Shown here: one piece after another, positions 33,801-42,924 of the stretch
Numbering within the stretch: position 1 is the first letter of the stretch
How the letters are laid out: every line of letters starts with the position of its first letter
DNA from: Mucilaginibacter pineti
GTDB taxonomy: Bacteria; Bacteroidota; Bacteroidia; Sphingobacteriales; Sphingobacteriaceae
DNA length: 64,000 nucleotides
Direction of reading: 5' to 3'
NCBI RefSeq assembly: GCF_900101875.1
Contig: NZ_FNAI01000002.1
Location: 186,001-250,000 of the forward strand
Program-made: the position numbers and the translations under genes
Notes under the pieces: generated by a model
The model's database searches: none
Told to the model about the DNA's origin: nothing
Seen by the model: only the letters and a program-made list of their open reading frames with translations

Positions 33801-36353
33801 ATGTATAAATATCTTTTTGCTATTCTTTTCTCTGTTTTTGGTACTGCTGCCCTTGCCCAGGTTTCCAGTATTCCGCGGACATCGTTGCCAAAACCGTTAC
33901 CGGCCGATAGTTTAAGCTACCTTAATCCTAAGGATTATATTATTGGGGGTATTACAGTTAGTGGCATAAAGTATCTTGATAAGGATAATTTAATACTGCT
34001 TTCAAAACTTACCAAAGGCGATCGTATAAACCTGCCGGGCGAACGTAATGCCGAAGTAATTAAAACTTTATACTCACAGGGTTTATTTGATGATGTACAG
34101 CTTAACATCACCAAAATTGACGCGGATACCGTGTTCCTGGATATTGCCGTTGTTGAGCGCCCGCGCCTATCGCGCATGCACATAACCGGCATACGTAAAG
34201 GCGAAATTGAGGATGTTACCAAAAAATTGGGCGATAGGGCAGGTAATATCGTTAACGAAAACTTACTGCGTACCACCAGCGCTATTATTAAAAAGCATTT
34301 TAACGAAAAAGGCTTTTTAAATACAACTGTTACCATGAAGCAGCGCAAGGATCCGGCCGAGGCCAATAACGTAATCCTTGATGTGGCTATTGATAAAAAA
34401 ACCAAAGTAAAAATTAAGCAGGTTACGTTTGAGGGCAACACGGCCTTTAGCCAAAAGAAACTGAAAAGCTTCCTGTCAAAAACGCGCGAGAAAAAATGGT
34501 ATAACCTTTTTGGATCAAAAAAATTCAAACAGGATAAATATGACGAGGATAAACAAAACCTTGTTGAAAAAATGCAGGCTAAAGGTTACCGCGATGCCGA
34601 AATTGTTGCGGATACCGTTACCAAAAACGATGATGCTACCGTTAACGTAAAAGTTAAAGTTTACGAAGGCCCTAAATACTACTTCGGTAAAATTAAATGG
34701 TCTGGCAATGCCAAATACGCTACTGATATATTAGAAAAAATATTACACATTAAAAAAGGGGATGTATTTAGCGAAGATGAACTGAACAAGAGATTGGTTG
34801 GCCCTACGCCAAACAATGATGACGTATCATCATACTACCTTAATGATGGTTATTTAACTTACACCGCAGATCCTGTACAAACAAGGGTTTACGGCGATAC
34901 GGTTGATTTGGATATCCGTATATATGAAGGACCGCAATACACCATTAACCGCGTAACCTTAAAAGGTAACGATGTAACAAATGATAAAGTTGTTTTGCGC
35001 GAAATTCAAACCAAACCCGGTCAAAAATTCAACAAAGCATTGCTTATAAGCAGCGCACGTGAAATTGGCCAGCTGGGTAACTTTGACGAGCAAAAAACCG
35101 AGCCTAAGCCGGTTAACATTAACCCGCAGGATGGTACGGTTGATTTGGTTTACAACGTAGTTGAAAAACCTTCAGATCAGATTGAGCTTTCGGGTGGTTT
35201 TGGCGGCGGGCAGCTGGTGGGTACACTGGGGCTTACGTTCAACAACTTCTCGTTACGTAACATATTTAACCTTAAAGCCTACAAACCACTGCCAAAAGGC
35301 GATGGTCAGAAATTGAGCTTAAGGGGTCAGTCAAGCGGTCGTACTTATCAAAACTTTTCATTCACCTTCTCTGAGCCGTGGTTAGGTGGTAAAAAACCTA
35401 TATACTTTGCGTTATCTGCTTACACACAAGGTAGCTCAACCGGCCAGTACTATCCAACATCAAGCCCTTACTACAACAAATTACGTATTAACGGTATCGG
35501 TGTTACTTTGGGTAAACGTTTAAAATGGCCAGATAACTACTTCCAGTTAAACTACTCACTTAACTTTGACCATTATAACCTGGATCACTACACCGGTTAC
35601 TTATTTGAAAACGGAACATCGTTCAACATTAAGTTAACCCAGGAGTTAAGCCGTAACTCAATTGATGCACCAATTTTCCCTACGCAGGGTTCAAATATTA
35701 AATTCACCGTACAGGCAACGCCTCCGTACTCTGCATTTAACCACATCAATTACAAAATAGCATCGCCAGAGCAGCGTTACCATTTTGTGGAGTACTACAA
35801 ATTTAAGTACGATGCACAATGGTTCTCTAAACTGGTTGGTAAATTTGTACTGATGAGCCAGGTAAGATTTGGTTTCCTGGGTATGTACAACAAAGAAGTA
35901 GGCCCATCGCCGTTTGAACGCTTTAAGTTAGGTGGCGACGGTATGCAGAGCTACCAGTTTTTACAGGGTAGCGAGATCATCGGCCTAAGGGGTTACCAAA
36001 ACTTCTCGGTTGTGCCAGATGGTTCAAACTATAACCAGAATACAAACCCTGGTAGTACAATTTACAACAAATACACGTTGGAGCTTCGTCACCCGGTTAT
36101 CGCAAGTCAGTCGGCAACTATATTCCTGCTGGCGTTTGCTGAGGGTGGTAACGTTTGGAACAATTTTAATCAGTTCGATCCGTTTAACGTAAGACGCTCG
36201 GTAGGTATGGGTGCAAGAATATTTTTACCTATATTTGGATTGCTTGGATTAGATTATGGTTACGGATTTGATAAAATACCTGGCGCACCAGATGCAAATA
36301 AAGGTCAGTTCCATTTTACAATTTCTCAGAGTTTATCCGGCGGATTTAATTAA
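33801..36353 (+). CDS. bamA: Outer membrane protein assembly factor BamA
   Basis: The 850-residue protein has a signal peptide (ending ALAQ), five POTRA-like repeats (about 45-440; for example VTLKGNDVTNDKVVLREIQT) and the Omp85 barrel (about 465-850). The conserved loop-6 region is present as ELIGLRGY-like SEIIGLRGYQ. It inserts beta-barrels into the outer membrane. Two Skp-like chaperone genes follow at 14 and 48 bp, consistent with one operon from uppS. Confidence 0.95.
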   Translation: MYKYLFAILFSVFGTAALAQVSSIPRTSLPKPLPADSLSYLNPKDYIIGGITVSGIKYLDKDNLILLSKLTKGDRINLPGERNAEVIKTLYSQGLFDDVQLNITKIDADTVFLDIAVVERPRLSRMHITGIRKGEIEDVTKKLGDRAGNIVNENLLRTTSAIIKKHFNEKGFLNTTVTMKQRKDPAEANNVILDVAIDKKTKVKIKQVTFEGNTAFSQKKLKSFLSKTREKKWYNLFGSKKFKQDKYDEDKQNLVEKMQAKGYRDAEIVADTVTKNDDATVNVKVKVYEGPKYYFGKIKWSGNAKYATDILEKILHIKKGDVFSEDELNKRLVGPTPNNDDVSSYYLNDGYLTYTADPVQTRVYGDTVDLDIRIYEGPQYTINRVTLKGNDVTNDKVVLREIQTKPGQKFNKALLISSAREIGQLGNFDEQKTEPKPVNINPQDGTVDLVYNVVEKPSDQIELSGGFGGGQLVGTLGLTFNNFSLRNIFNLKAYKPLPKGDGQKLSLRGQSSGRTYQNFSFTFSEPWLGGKKPIYFALSAYTQGSSTGQYYPTSSPYYNKLRINGIGVTLGKRLKWPDNYFQLNYSLNFDHYNLDHYTGYLFENGTSFNIKLTQELSRNSIDAPIFPTQGSNIKFTVQATPPYSAFNHINYKIASPEQRYHFVEYYKFKYDAQWFSKLVGKFVLMSQVRFGFLGMYNKEVGPSPFERFKLGGDGMQSYQFLQGSEIIGLRGYQNFSVVPDGSNYNQNTNPGSTIYNKYTLELRHPVIASQSATIFLLAFAEGGNVWNNFNQFDPFNVRRSVGMGARIFLPIFGLLGLDYGYGFDKIPGAPDANKGQFHFTISQSLSGGFN

Positions 36354-36367
36354 TTTGCAGGCCATAT

Positions 36368-36898
36368 ATGAAGAAGATAATTTTAATAACCATTTTAACG
36401 TTCACAGCATTCGCGGGAGCTTATGCCCAACGTTTTGCTTATGTTGATTCGGATTACATATTAAAGCACATGCCTGAGTATGCTTCATCGCAAAAGCAAC
36501 TGGCAGCATTATCTGATCAGTGGCAAAAAGAGGTTGACGGCCGTTTTCAGGAGATAGACCGCTTATACAAAGCATACCAGGCCGATCAGGTTTTAATGAC
36601 GGCCGATATAAAGAAACGCCGCGAGGGCGAAATTGTGGAAAAGGAAAAGGCTGCCAAAGATTTTCAGCGCCAGAAATTTGGACCCGATGGTGAGCTTTCA
36701 CAAAGAAGCACAGCACTGGTTAAACCAATTCAGGATAGAGTGTCTAAAGCTGTACAAGCAGTAGCCGAAAATGAAAACCTCGACATGATTTTTGACAAAA
36801 ACAGCGAAGTAATAATGCTGTATGCCAATCCGCGTTATGATAAAAGCGCAGATGTGATCACCAAATTAGGGCTTAAACCCGGAGTATTTGCTAAATAA
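36368..36898 (+). CDS. OmpH/Skp family periplasmic chaperone (first copy)
   Basis: The 176-residue protein has a signal peptide (about 1-20, ending AYAQ), the N-terminal strand RFAYVDSDYILKHMPEY, and a long charged helical arm (about 45-120). The family binds unfolded outer membrane proteins in the periplasm as a trimer. It starts 14 bp after bamA. It differs from the next gene mainly in the length and charge of the arm. Confidence 0.93.
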   Translation: MKKIILITILTFTAFAGAYAQRFAYVDSDYILKHMPEYASSQKQLAALSDQWQKEVDGRFQEIDRLYKAYQADQVLMTADIKKRREGEIVEKEKAAKDFQRQKFGPDGELSQRSTALVKPIQDRVSKAVQAVAENENLDMIFDKNSEVIMLYANPRYDKSADVITKLGLKPGVFAK

Positions 36899-36946
36899 AT
36901 TTTTGAAATAAATAAACAGACTATTATTAAACACAGAACAAGGAAA

Positions 36947-37459
36947 ATGAAAAAACTATTTAAAGTTGCTTTAGTTGCAGTAGGAATGATATTTGCGGGC
37001 AACTTTGCCAATGCGCAAACTAAAATTGGCCATATTAATTTTAATCAGCTAATTGATCTGATGCCCGAAGCAAAAACTGTACAAACACAGATGCAGGCAT
37101 ACCAAAAAACTTTCATGGATCAGTTAACTACCATGAACAATGAGTACACTACAAAAGGTCAGGAATTCCAAAAAACTCAGGATAAAATGACAGATGCTGT
37201 ACGTAGCGCAAAAGGTGCTGAATTACAGGATATGCAAAAACGTATGAATGATTTTCAAACCAACGCACAACAACAGGTAACTGCAAAAAGCAATGAACTG
37301 GGCAAACCACTTATTGACAAAGCTACCGCCGCTGTTAATGCCGTTGCTAAAGAAAAAGGTTACGCTTACGTATTAGATTCATCACAGATCACCTTATTGG
37401 TATCTCCTGATGCTGATGATCTTTTACCAGCTGTAAAACTTAAATTAGGATTAAAATAA
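36947..37459 (+). CDS. OmpH/Skp family periplasmic chaperone (second copy)
   Basis: The 170-residue protein has a signal peptide (about 1-23, ending ANAQ) and the Skp arrangement: KIGHINFNQLIDLMPEAKTV, a helical arm rich in Q and K (about 50-125), and a C-terminal strand ending VKLKLGLK. Tandem Skp genes after bamA are normal in Bacteroidota. A strong terminator follows (37482-37517), ending the uppS-bamA-ompH unit. Confidence 0.94.
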   Translation: MKKLFKVALVAVGMIFAGNFANAQTKIGHINFNQLIDLMPEAKTVQTQMQAYQKTFMDQLTTMNNEYTTKGQEFQKTQDKMTDAVRSAKGAELQDMQKRMNDFQTNAQQQVTAKSNELGKPLIDKATAAVNAVAKEKGYAYVLDSSQITLLVSPDADDLLPAVKLKLGLK

Positions 37460-37481
37460 TCATCAATTATTAGTCATTTAT

Positions 37482-37517
37482 AAAAAAGCGCCCTGTATAT
37501 ACGGGGCGCTTTTTTTA
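37482..37517 (+). terminator. Terminator after the second ompH
   Basis: AAAAAAGCGCCC pairs with GGGGCGCTTTTTTT around a TGTATATAC loop. The T tract runs directly into the -7-like element of murI. Confidence 0.85.
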
Positions 37518-37523
37518 TTTTTG
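37516..37523 (+). promoter_or_regulatory. Candidate -7 element of murI
   Basis: TATTTTTG matches TAnnTTTG and ends 5 nt before the murI ATG, overlapping the last bases of the preceding T tract. If used, the murI message would be leaderless or nearly so. Confidence 0.4.
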
Positions 37524-37528
37524 TAGAT

Positions 37529-38371
37529 ATGCAAAGGCAACCTATAGGTATTTTTGATTCGGGCTTTGGCGGTTTAACGGTTTTTAAATCGATAATTGAG
37601 CAACTGCCCGGCTATGATTATATATACATGGGCGATAATGCCCGTGCGCCTTATGGCAACAGGTCATTCAGCACCATTCACCAGTACACCTGGGAGTGCG
37701 TACAATGGCTTTTTGACCAGGGTTGCCCATTGGTTATCCTTGCCTGCAATACAGCATCGGCAAAGGCCCTGCGCACCATACAACAGCATGACCTTAAAAA
37801 CGCCGATCCATCAAAGCGCGTTTTAGGCGTTATAAGGCCCACTGCCGAAATTATTGGTCAATATACCCAATCCAAACAAATAGGGGTGCTGGGCACCAAG
37901 GGAACCGTACAATCGGGCTCGTACCTGCTGGAGATAGAGAATTTTTTTCCGGATGTTAAAGTTTACCAGCAAGCCTGCCCGCTTTGGGTGCCCCTCATTG
38001 AAAACGGCGAGTACAACCAGCCCGGTGCCGACTTTTTTGTAAAGCTGTACCTTGATCAGATCATGGCGCAATCGGCCCAGATTGATACCATTTTGCTGGC
38101 CTGTACGCATTACCCCATTATCAAACAAAAAATTGAGGCCAACCTGCCGGCCAATGTTAAAGTAGTTTCGCAGGGCGATATAGTGGCCAAAAGTTTGGTT
38201 GACTATTTGCACCGCCACCCCGAAATGGAAACCCGCCTGAGCCGTAATGGTCACAACGAATTTTATACCACCACAGATGATACCGCCGACTTTGATCATC
38301 ATGCTTCTCTGTTTTTTTCGGCACCCGTAAAATCAACTTTCGTATCGGCCAATGATCTGGTGAAGTGTTAG
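37529..38371 (+). CDS. murI: Glutamate racemase
   Basis: The 280-residue protein makes D-glutamate for peptidoglycan in the cytosol. FDSGFGGLTV (9-18) and the two catalytic cysteines C73 (ACNTASA) and C192 (LLACTHYP) are present. The C-terminal extension (about 250-280) is slightly longer than in E. coli relatives. A repeat block follows the stop. Confidence 0.95.
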   Translation: MQRQPIGIFDSGFGGLTVFKSIIEQLPGYDYIYMGDNARAPYGNRSFSTIHQYTWECVQWLFDQGCPLVILACNTASAKALRTIQQHDLKNADPSKRVLGVIRPTAEIIGQYTQSKQIGVLGTKGTVQSGSYLLEIENFFPDVKVYQQACPLWVPLIENGEYNQPGADFFVKLYLDQIMAQSAQIDTILLACTHYPIIKQKIEANLPANVKVVSQGDIVAKSLVDYLHRHPEMETRLSRNGHNEFYTTTDDTADFDHHASLFFSAPVKSTFVSANDLVKC

Positions 38372-38385
38372 GGAGTGGTTCCTGA

Positions 38386-38832
38386 AGCTGCTGACGGACC
38401 TATTATTTCATGGGTTTTGTGGCCACTGGTGTTGGGAGTAGTTAATTTATATAAAAAGGTTGTCATTTCGAGAGAGCAAGCGTGGGTAAGAGTATGGCGC
38501 GAAAGAGAAATCTTCTGCGGAACCCAAAGCTCCAATTGCATATCGAATAAGATTTCTCACTCGTTCCTGGTATCGAAATGACAACCTTTTAGTCTTTCCA
38601 ACACCTGTGCTTTTGTGGCGATTAACACATCCCCGCTACCGCGCAATCCGGCGGCACCCCTTCTCAAGAAGGGAGTCAATTTCGGTTGATCTTGTTAAGT
38701 GGGTTAGACGGTTCCTGAAAAGCTACTGACGATGTACTGACGGTTGCTGACGACATACTGACGGCTACTGACGAGGTACTGACGGCTACTGACGAAATGT
38801 ATTTCTGCCAACCGCACACTGCCAACTGCCCA
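38386..38832. repeat. Intergenic repeat block after murI
   Basis: At 38425-38612 lies a second composite inverted element: outer arms GGTGTTGGGA / TTTCCAACACCTG and inner arms AAAAAGGTTGTCATTTCGA / TCGAAATGACAACCTTTT. At 38624-38675 is a degenerate ACACATCCCCGC..CTTCTCAAGAAGG element. At 38722-38794 a 21 bp unit GCTACTGACGANGTACTGACG repeats 3.5 times. No gene is seen. Confidence 0.65.
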
Positions 38833-40167
38833 CTATGTTTTCTGTTTTTTCTTTTTGGCTGCTGGGAAAAGTACGTTGTTAAGGATCAGCCTGTACCCCG
38901 GCGAATTGGGGTGGAGCTTAAGATCAGTAGGGGGATCGCCCACTGAATGTTGATAGTCTTCCGGGTCGTGGCCCCCGTAAAATGTCCACTGGCCTTTACC
39001 GTACTCCCCGTGAATGTAGCGTGCTTCGTTGGCGGTTTTCATTTCGCCCATGATAGTTACCCCCGGCTTCAGCAAACGTTCGTTATAGGCCGTTGTAAGG
39101 CCCATAAAGCCTTTAATTACCTTGTCATGGTCCTGTGTAAGCATACTCGGCACCACATCCCACTTAGCCGAAAAATCAAACAGGGTAAAAAAATCGCGCT
39201 GGCGTTCAACCTGCCGGGTAACAGTAACATCAATATTACTGAACTGGTGCGATATAGGATTCATATCCAGTGTAAAGTTTTGAAAAGCAAATGTTTGCGA
39301 AAAGTCGAGCTTGGCTTGGGCGTTTGGTTCGGCGGCATCACCGTCAAACATGCGCTCGCATATATCCGTGTTTGCTGCGGCCAGTGCAATATCAAAAGTG
39401 TCTGTACCAGAGCACATTGCAAACAGAAATCCACCGCCCGCGCAAAAATCGCGGATATTTTTGGCTACTGCCAGCTTCATTTGCGATACCTTTTTAAAAC
39501 CCAGCTGGTGTGCCATGGCCTCCTGGATCTTCATATCGTCCATATACCATTGCGCATACCGGTAAACCCCGTAAAACTTGCTGTATTGGCCCGTAAAGTC
39601 CTCGTGGTGCAGGTGCAGCCAATCATACTTGGGCAGGTCGCCGCGAATCACCTCTTCGTCGTAAACCACATCGTAGGGGATCTCGGCATATTTAAGTACC
39701 AGGGTTACAGCATCATCCCATGGAAGCTTGTTCTTAGGCGAATAGACGGCCATTTTAGGTGCTTTCTCCAGTTTAACAACATCCATATTAACCGATGGAT
39801 CGCTTACCTGGGTAATGATATCGGTAGCCTGGGCATCTGCCAGTACCTGGTAACTAACGCCCCGTATTTTGCATTCTTCCTCCAGTTTGGTACCATATTT
39901 CATCATAAAACTACCCCCGCGATAGTTGAGCAGCCAGTCTACCTCTTCGCCGTTTTTCAGCGTCCAGAAAGCTATGCCGTATGATTTCAAGTGGTCTTTT
40001 TGCTCATCATCCATAGGGATCAAAATAGAAGCAGCCCTTGTTAAAAGAGGTAAAAGGAGAAAGGTAAAAGGTAAAAGGCAGCGGAAAAGAGGAGAAAGGC
40101 GTTGAAAAATAGGTGAAAGGTGAAAGGCAAAAGGTGAAAGGCATTTTTTATGGGAGTTGTTATTCAC
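38833..40167 (-). CDS. Conserved secreted protein (annotated elsewhere as asparagine synthetase B-like)
   Basis: The 444-residue protein is familiar from Bacteroidota genomes under the name asparagine synthetase B, but I see no glutaminase N-terminus (no Cys2) and no synthetase PP-loop, so that name is not supported. After a hydrophobic N-terminus the conserved part starts ILIPMDDEQKDHLKSYGIAF. Later text includes EVDWLLNYRGGSF, CAGGGFLFAMCSGTDTF (a glutamine-amidotransferase-like turn) and GGHDPEDYQHSVGDPP near the C-terminus. The first 45 residues are encoded by a GAAAGG-type low-complexity repeat but still form a signal peptide. Function unknown. Confidence 0.75.
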   Translation of the reverse strand: MNNNSHKKCLSPFAFHLSPIFQRLSPLFRCLLPFTFLLLPLLTRAASILIPMDDEQKDHLKSYGIAFWTLKNGEEVDWLLNYRGGSFMMKYGTKLEEECKIRGVSYQVLADAQATDIITQVSDPSVNMDVVKLEKAPKMAVYSPKNKLPWDDAVTLVLKYAEIPYDVVYDEEVIRGDLPKYDWLHLHHEDFTGQYSKFYGVYRYAQWYMDDMKIQEAMAHQLGFKKVSQMKLAVAKNIRDFCAGGGFLFAMCSGTDTFDIALAAANTDICERMFDGDAAEPNAQAKLDFSQTFAFQNFTLDMNPISHQFSNIDVTVTRQVERQRDFFTLFDFSAKWDVVPSMLTQDHDKVIKGFMGLTTAYNERLLKPGVTIMGEMKTANEARYIHGEYGKGQWTFYGGHDPEDYQHSVGDPPTDLKLHPNSPGYRLILNNVLFPAAKKKKQKT

Positions 40168-40290
40168 TTTAGATATCAGTTTTATATTGATGCTTATATA
40201 TCAAATGTAACGAATAAACGGGAAAGGTATTATTATTATCTTTCTTCCTAACCTTTCGCCTTTTACCTTTATCCTTTCACCTTTCGTCCC
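40020..40290. repeat. AAAGGTGAAAGGC low-complexity repeat across a gene start
   Basis: Words such as AAAGGTAAAAGGCAG, GAAAGGTGAAAGGCAAAAGG (40020-40143) lie inside the N-terminus of the minus-strand gene. Their complements CCTTTCGCCTTTTACC and CCTTTCACCTTTCG lie at 40252-40287. The two blocks can pair around the start codon at 40167. Confidence 0.6.
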
Positions 40291-40297
40291 AAATCAT

Positions 40298-40305
40298 TAC
40301 CTTTG
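40298..40305 (+). promoter_or_regulatory. Candidate -7 element of the cyclophilin gene
   Basis: TACCTTTG, exact TAnnTTTG, 31 nt before the ATG at 40337; leader about 25 nt. Confidence 0.5.
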
Positions 40306-40336
40306 CCAACTGTTTTTCAAAAAAAACGTCAATAAA

Positions 40337-40774
40337 ATGAGCAAAGCAATAATCAAAACCGAAAAGGGCGATATGACCGTAGAATTTTACGACAATGATG
40401 CTCCTAATACCGTAGCTAACTTTAAAAAATTAGCAAGTTCACACTTTTATGATAATGTGACTTTTCACCGTGTTATCCCTAATTTTATGGTACAGGGCGG
40501 CGATCCAACCGGTACTGGCGCTGGTGGTGCAGGTTACAAAATTGATTGCGAACTAACCGGCGAAAACCAATACCATGATCGTGGTGTGCTTTCAATGGCT
40601 CATGCTGGTCGTAACACTGGCAGCTCACAATTTTTCATTTGCCATAGCCGTGCAAACACTGCTCACTTAGATCGTAACCACACCGTTTTTGGTAAAGTTA
40701 TTGAAAACGTTGACGTAGTTGACGATATACGCCAGGGCGATAAAATTTTAACCATCGAAGTAATAGAAGATTAG
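40337..40774 (+). CDS. Cyclophilin-type peptidyl-prolyl isomerase
   Basis: The 145-residue protein is a minimal cyclophilin without signal peptide, so cytosolic. Active-site text is FHRVIPNFMVQGGDPTGTG (R and F of the binding pocket), GVLSMAHAGRNTGSSQFFI and HTVFGKVIENVDVVD. It speeds proline isomerisation during folding. A DUF5606 gene follows after 69 bp of TCAATCAACC-type repeat. Confidence 0.95.
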   Translation: MSKAIIKTEKGDMTVEFYDNDAPNTVANFKKLASSHFYDNVTFHRVIPNFMVQGGDPTGTGAGGAGYKIDCELTGENQYHDRGVLSMAHAGRNTGSSQFFICHSRANTAHLDRNHTVFGKVIENVDVVDDIRQGDKILTIEVIED

Positions 40775-40843
40775 TGAATGGTGAGTTGTTATTAGTTAAT
40801 TCAATCTAACTCAATCAACCGCTCACTTAATCAACCAAATTAT

Positions 40844-41365
40844 ATGAATTTACAAGGAATTGTAGCCGTATCTGGCAAACCGGGTTTGTGGAGAGCTTTG
40901 GCGCAAAATAAAACCGGTTATGTATTGGAGAGCCTTGATGCTCAAAAAACAAAGCTGATAGTAAACTTATCTACCGCCAAACTGGCCGCGCTTAGCGAGA
41001 TCACCATTTTTGGAGTAGATGATGATATAAAGCTTATTGATGTTTTTGAGGAGATGAAAAGTGCTGCCAGCATTCCTGATACTAAAGCCGATGGCAAAAA
41101 GTTAAGGACCTTCTTTTTTGAGGTAGCGCCAGATCATGACGAGGAAAAGGTTTATGCCTCTGATATGAAAAAGGTAATATCATGGTACCAGCTCTTGAAA
41201 GATCTGCCGTTGTTTAATGAGCCCGATCCCACACAAGCACCAGTTGCTGAAGCCGAAGCTGCACCAGTTGCGGAAGCACCGGTAGCCGAAGAAAAAGCAG
41301 CCGAACCTATAGTTGCCGAAGCTCCAAAAGCAAAAGCTAAAAAGGTAGCTACTAAAAAAGCTTAA
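40844..41365 (+). CDS. DUF5606 domain protein
   Basis: The 173-residue protein begins MNLQGIVAVSGKPGLWRALA and continues through the DUF5606 region (to about residue 125, KKVISWYQLL). The tail from about 130 is an A-P-E-K-rich low-complexity stretch ending in lysines. The family is common in Bacteroidota with no known role. The tail could be a nucleic-acid or membrane contact; that is a guess. A terminator follows (41389-41418). Confidence 0.85.
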   Translation: MNLQGIVAVSGKPGLWRALAQNKTGYVLESLDAQKTKLIVNLSTAKLAALSEITIFGVDDDIKLIDVFEEMKSAASIPDTKADGKKLRTFFFEVAPDHDEEKVYASDMKKVISWYQLLKDLPLFNEPDPTQAPVAEAEAAPVAEAPVAEEKAAEPIVAEAPKAKAKKVATKKA

Positions 41366-41388
41366 GTAATTTATAGTCTTTAAATAAT

Positions 41389-41418
41389 AAAGCCCCGGTG
41401 AGTGATCATCGGGGCTTT
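41389..41418. terminator. Bidirectional terminator between DUF5606 and a small membrane protein
   Basis: AAAGCCCCG and CGGGGCTTT pair around GTGAGTGATCAT. The A and T tracts on the two sides allow function in both directions between these convergent genes. Confidence 0.8.
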
Positions 41419-41440
41419 GTTATTAAGAGATTTCCTATTA

Positions 41441-41722
41441 TTAATCAAATAGGAAAATTAAGGCATAAATTATGATAGGCAAAATGTTAAAAAATATCCT
41501 TGAGCCAACCTTGGGTTCAATAGGCTTTGTTTCAATATATCTCGTAAGAGATACCAGATAAACAAGGTAGTAAATCATCAGCGAAGCAAATATAAAACCT
41601 ATTCCGAAAACACCTAATCCGAGGTTTTCGGTAGAGAAAATATATATAGGCCATGCAATAAATATCAATAGTTGAATACAGGTTATAATTAAAATAACCT
41701 TTAAGGCTTTGGCTGTATTCAT
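41441..41722 (-). CDS. Small three-helix membrane protein, unknown function
   Basis: I recognise no family. The 93-residue protein has hydrophobic helices at about 7-29, 37-58 and 73-92, with a short loop RYIETKPIEPKVGS. It lies 37 bp downstream of the CDF exporter gene on the same strand, so it may be expressed with it. A second frame overlaps it but has poorer composition. Confidence 0.6.
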   Translation of the reverse strand: MNTAKALKVILIITCIQLLIFIAWPIYIFSTENLGLGVFGIGFIFASLMIYYLVYLVSLTRYIETKPIEPKVGSRIFFNILPIIIYALIFLFD

Positions 41723-41759
41723 CTGATTTGTTGTATTTGGCTATTAGCATCTAAAGCCC

Positions 41760-42692
41760 TTACAAACACTCGGGCTGCCCGCATTTTTCATCGGCAAACT
41801 CGGGTTCAAAGGTGCTATGGCTTATGTCCAGGTGTTCCAGGCGATGCCGAAGGTCGTGTTTGATGCTGTCAAAATCGGCAATGGCCTCGGGTTTGATAAC
41901 AAGGTGGGCGGTGAGAGCGTTCTCCGTAGTACTTAAAGCCCAAACGTGCATGTGGTGAACATCTACTACGCCTTTACCCTTCATTAGTTCGGCTTTGATC
42001 TTTTCGAGATCCATTTCGGCAGGTACGCCGTCCATCTCCAGGCGCAGGCTGTCTTTTAAAAGGCTCCAGGTGCCGCGTAATATCACAATGGCAATAATGA
42101 TACTCACTACGCTATCAATCCAATACAGGTTGGTAAAATAGATGATAATGCCCGATATTACTACTCCAAGCGATACAATGGCATCAACTGCCATGTGCAG
42201 GTAGGCGCCTTTAACGTTAAGGTCGGTATCTTTGTCCTTAACAAAAAGCCAGGCTGTAAAGGCGTTAATACCAATGCCGATAAAAGCAACCCAGGCCATT
42301 GTGCCGCCCGATACTGTTTCGGGGTGCATAAAGCGCATAATAGCTTCGTAAACGATAAAGCCAACCGCTACAAAAAGTATCATCGCATTAAAGAACGACA
42401 CAATAATGGTAGACCGTTTGTAGCCATAGGTGTACTTGCTGTTGGCGCTTACCTTGGTAAGCTTAAAGGCCAGCAGCGCAAGGGCCAGCGCTGCAACATC
42501 GCTTAAATTATGACCGGCATCGGTAAGCAGCGATAAGGAATGCGTGGTGAAGCCGGTAATGGCCTCAACAACCACAAATGCGGAGTTTAAAATTATACCG
42601 ATTATGAATGCGGTATTCAAATGATCGAGCTTGGGTGCATGATCATGATGATGATGTCCTCCGTGTGAATGTGAATGATCGTGACCTGCCAT
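41760..42692 (-). CDS. Cation diffusion facilitator family transporter
   Basis: The 310-residue protein starts with a histidine-rich stretch (MAGHDHSHSHGGHHHHDHAP), followed by six membrane helices. Metal-site motifs are D58..H61-x3-D65 in TDAGHNLSD and HMAVDAIVS in helix 5. A cytoplasmic dimerisation domain (about 215-300) ends CGQPECL. It should export Zn2+ or a similar metal by proton exchange, like ZitB/CzcD. No regulator is adjacent. Confidence 0.94.
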   Translation of the reverse strand: MAGHDHSHSHGGHHHHDHAPKLDHLNTAFIIGIILNSAFVVVEAITGFTTHSLSLLTDAGHNLSDVAALALALLAFKLTKVSANSKYTYGYKRSTIIVSFFNAMILFVAVGFIVYEAIMRFMHPETVSGGTMAWVAFIGIGINAFTAWLFVKDKDTDLNVKGAYLHMAVDAIVSLGVVISGIIIYFTNLYWIDSVVSIIIAIVILRGTWSLLKDSLRLEMDGVPAEMDLEKIKAELMKGKGVVDVHHMHVWALSTTENALTAHLVIKPEAIADFDSIKHDLRHRLEHLDISHSTFEPEFADEKCGQPECL

Positions 42693-42710
42693 AAGGCAAA
42701 GATAGGATTT

Positions 42711-42924
42711 TTGATGTGCAGATATGCAAATTTCAGATATGCAGATGCTTGTCTTAATCAGAAGTTCATGTTATGAGTGTGTGAAGCGGGATTAAACAGA
42801 TTTGTCGGATTGTTGGATTAGAAAAAATGCACTACAATCTCTTTAACCGGATAAATAATCATTCAGAACGTGCATTTGCACATTTGAAATCTAAAATCTG
42901 CACATCCGTAATCTGCACATCCAA
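42711..42924. repeat. GATGTGCAGATATGCAGATTTC repeat, second block
   Basis: Words TGTGCAGATATGCAAATTTC and their complements CATTTGCACATTTGAAATC flank a short unique middle. Same family as 27409-27600. No gene seen. Confidence 0.5.

Noticed and set aside
38947..39984. 345-codon plus-strand frame opposite the secreted protein gene
   Set aside because: Long but antisense to a gene with conserved family text and a signal peptide; composition is that of reverse-strand translation.
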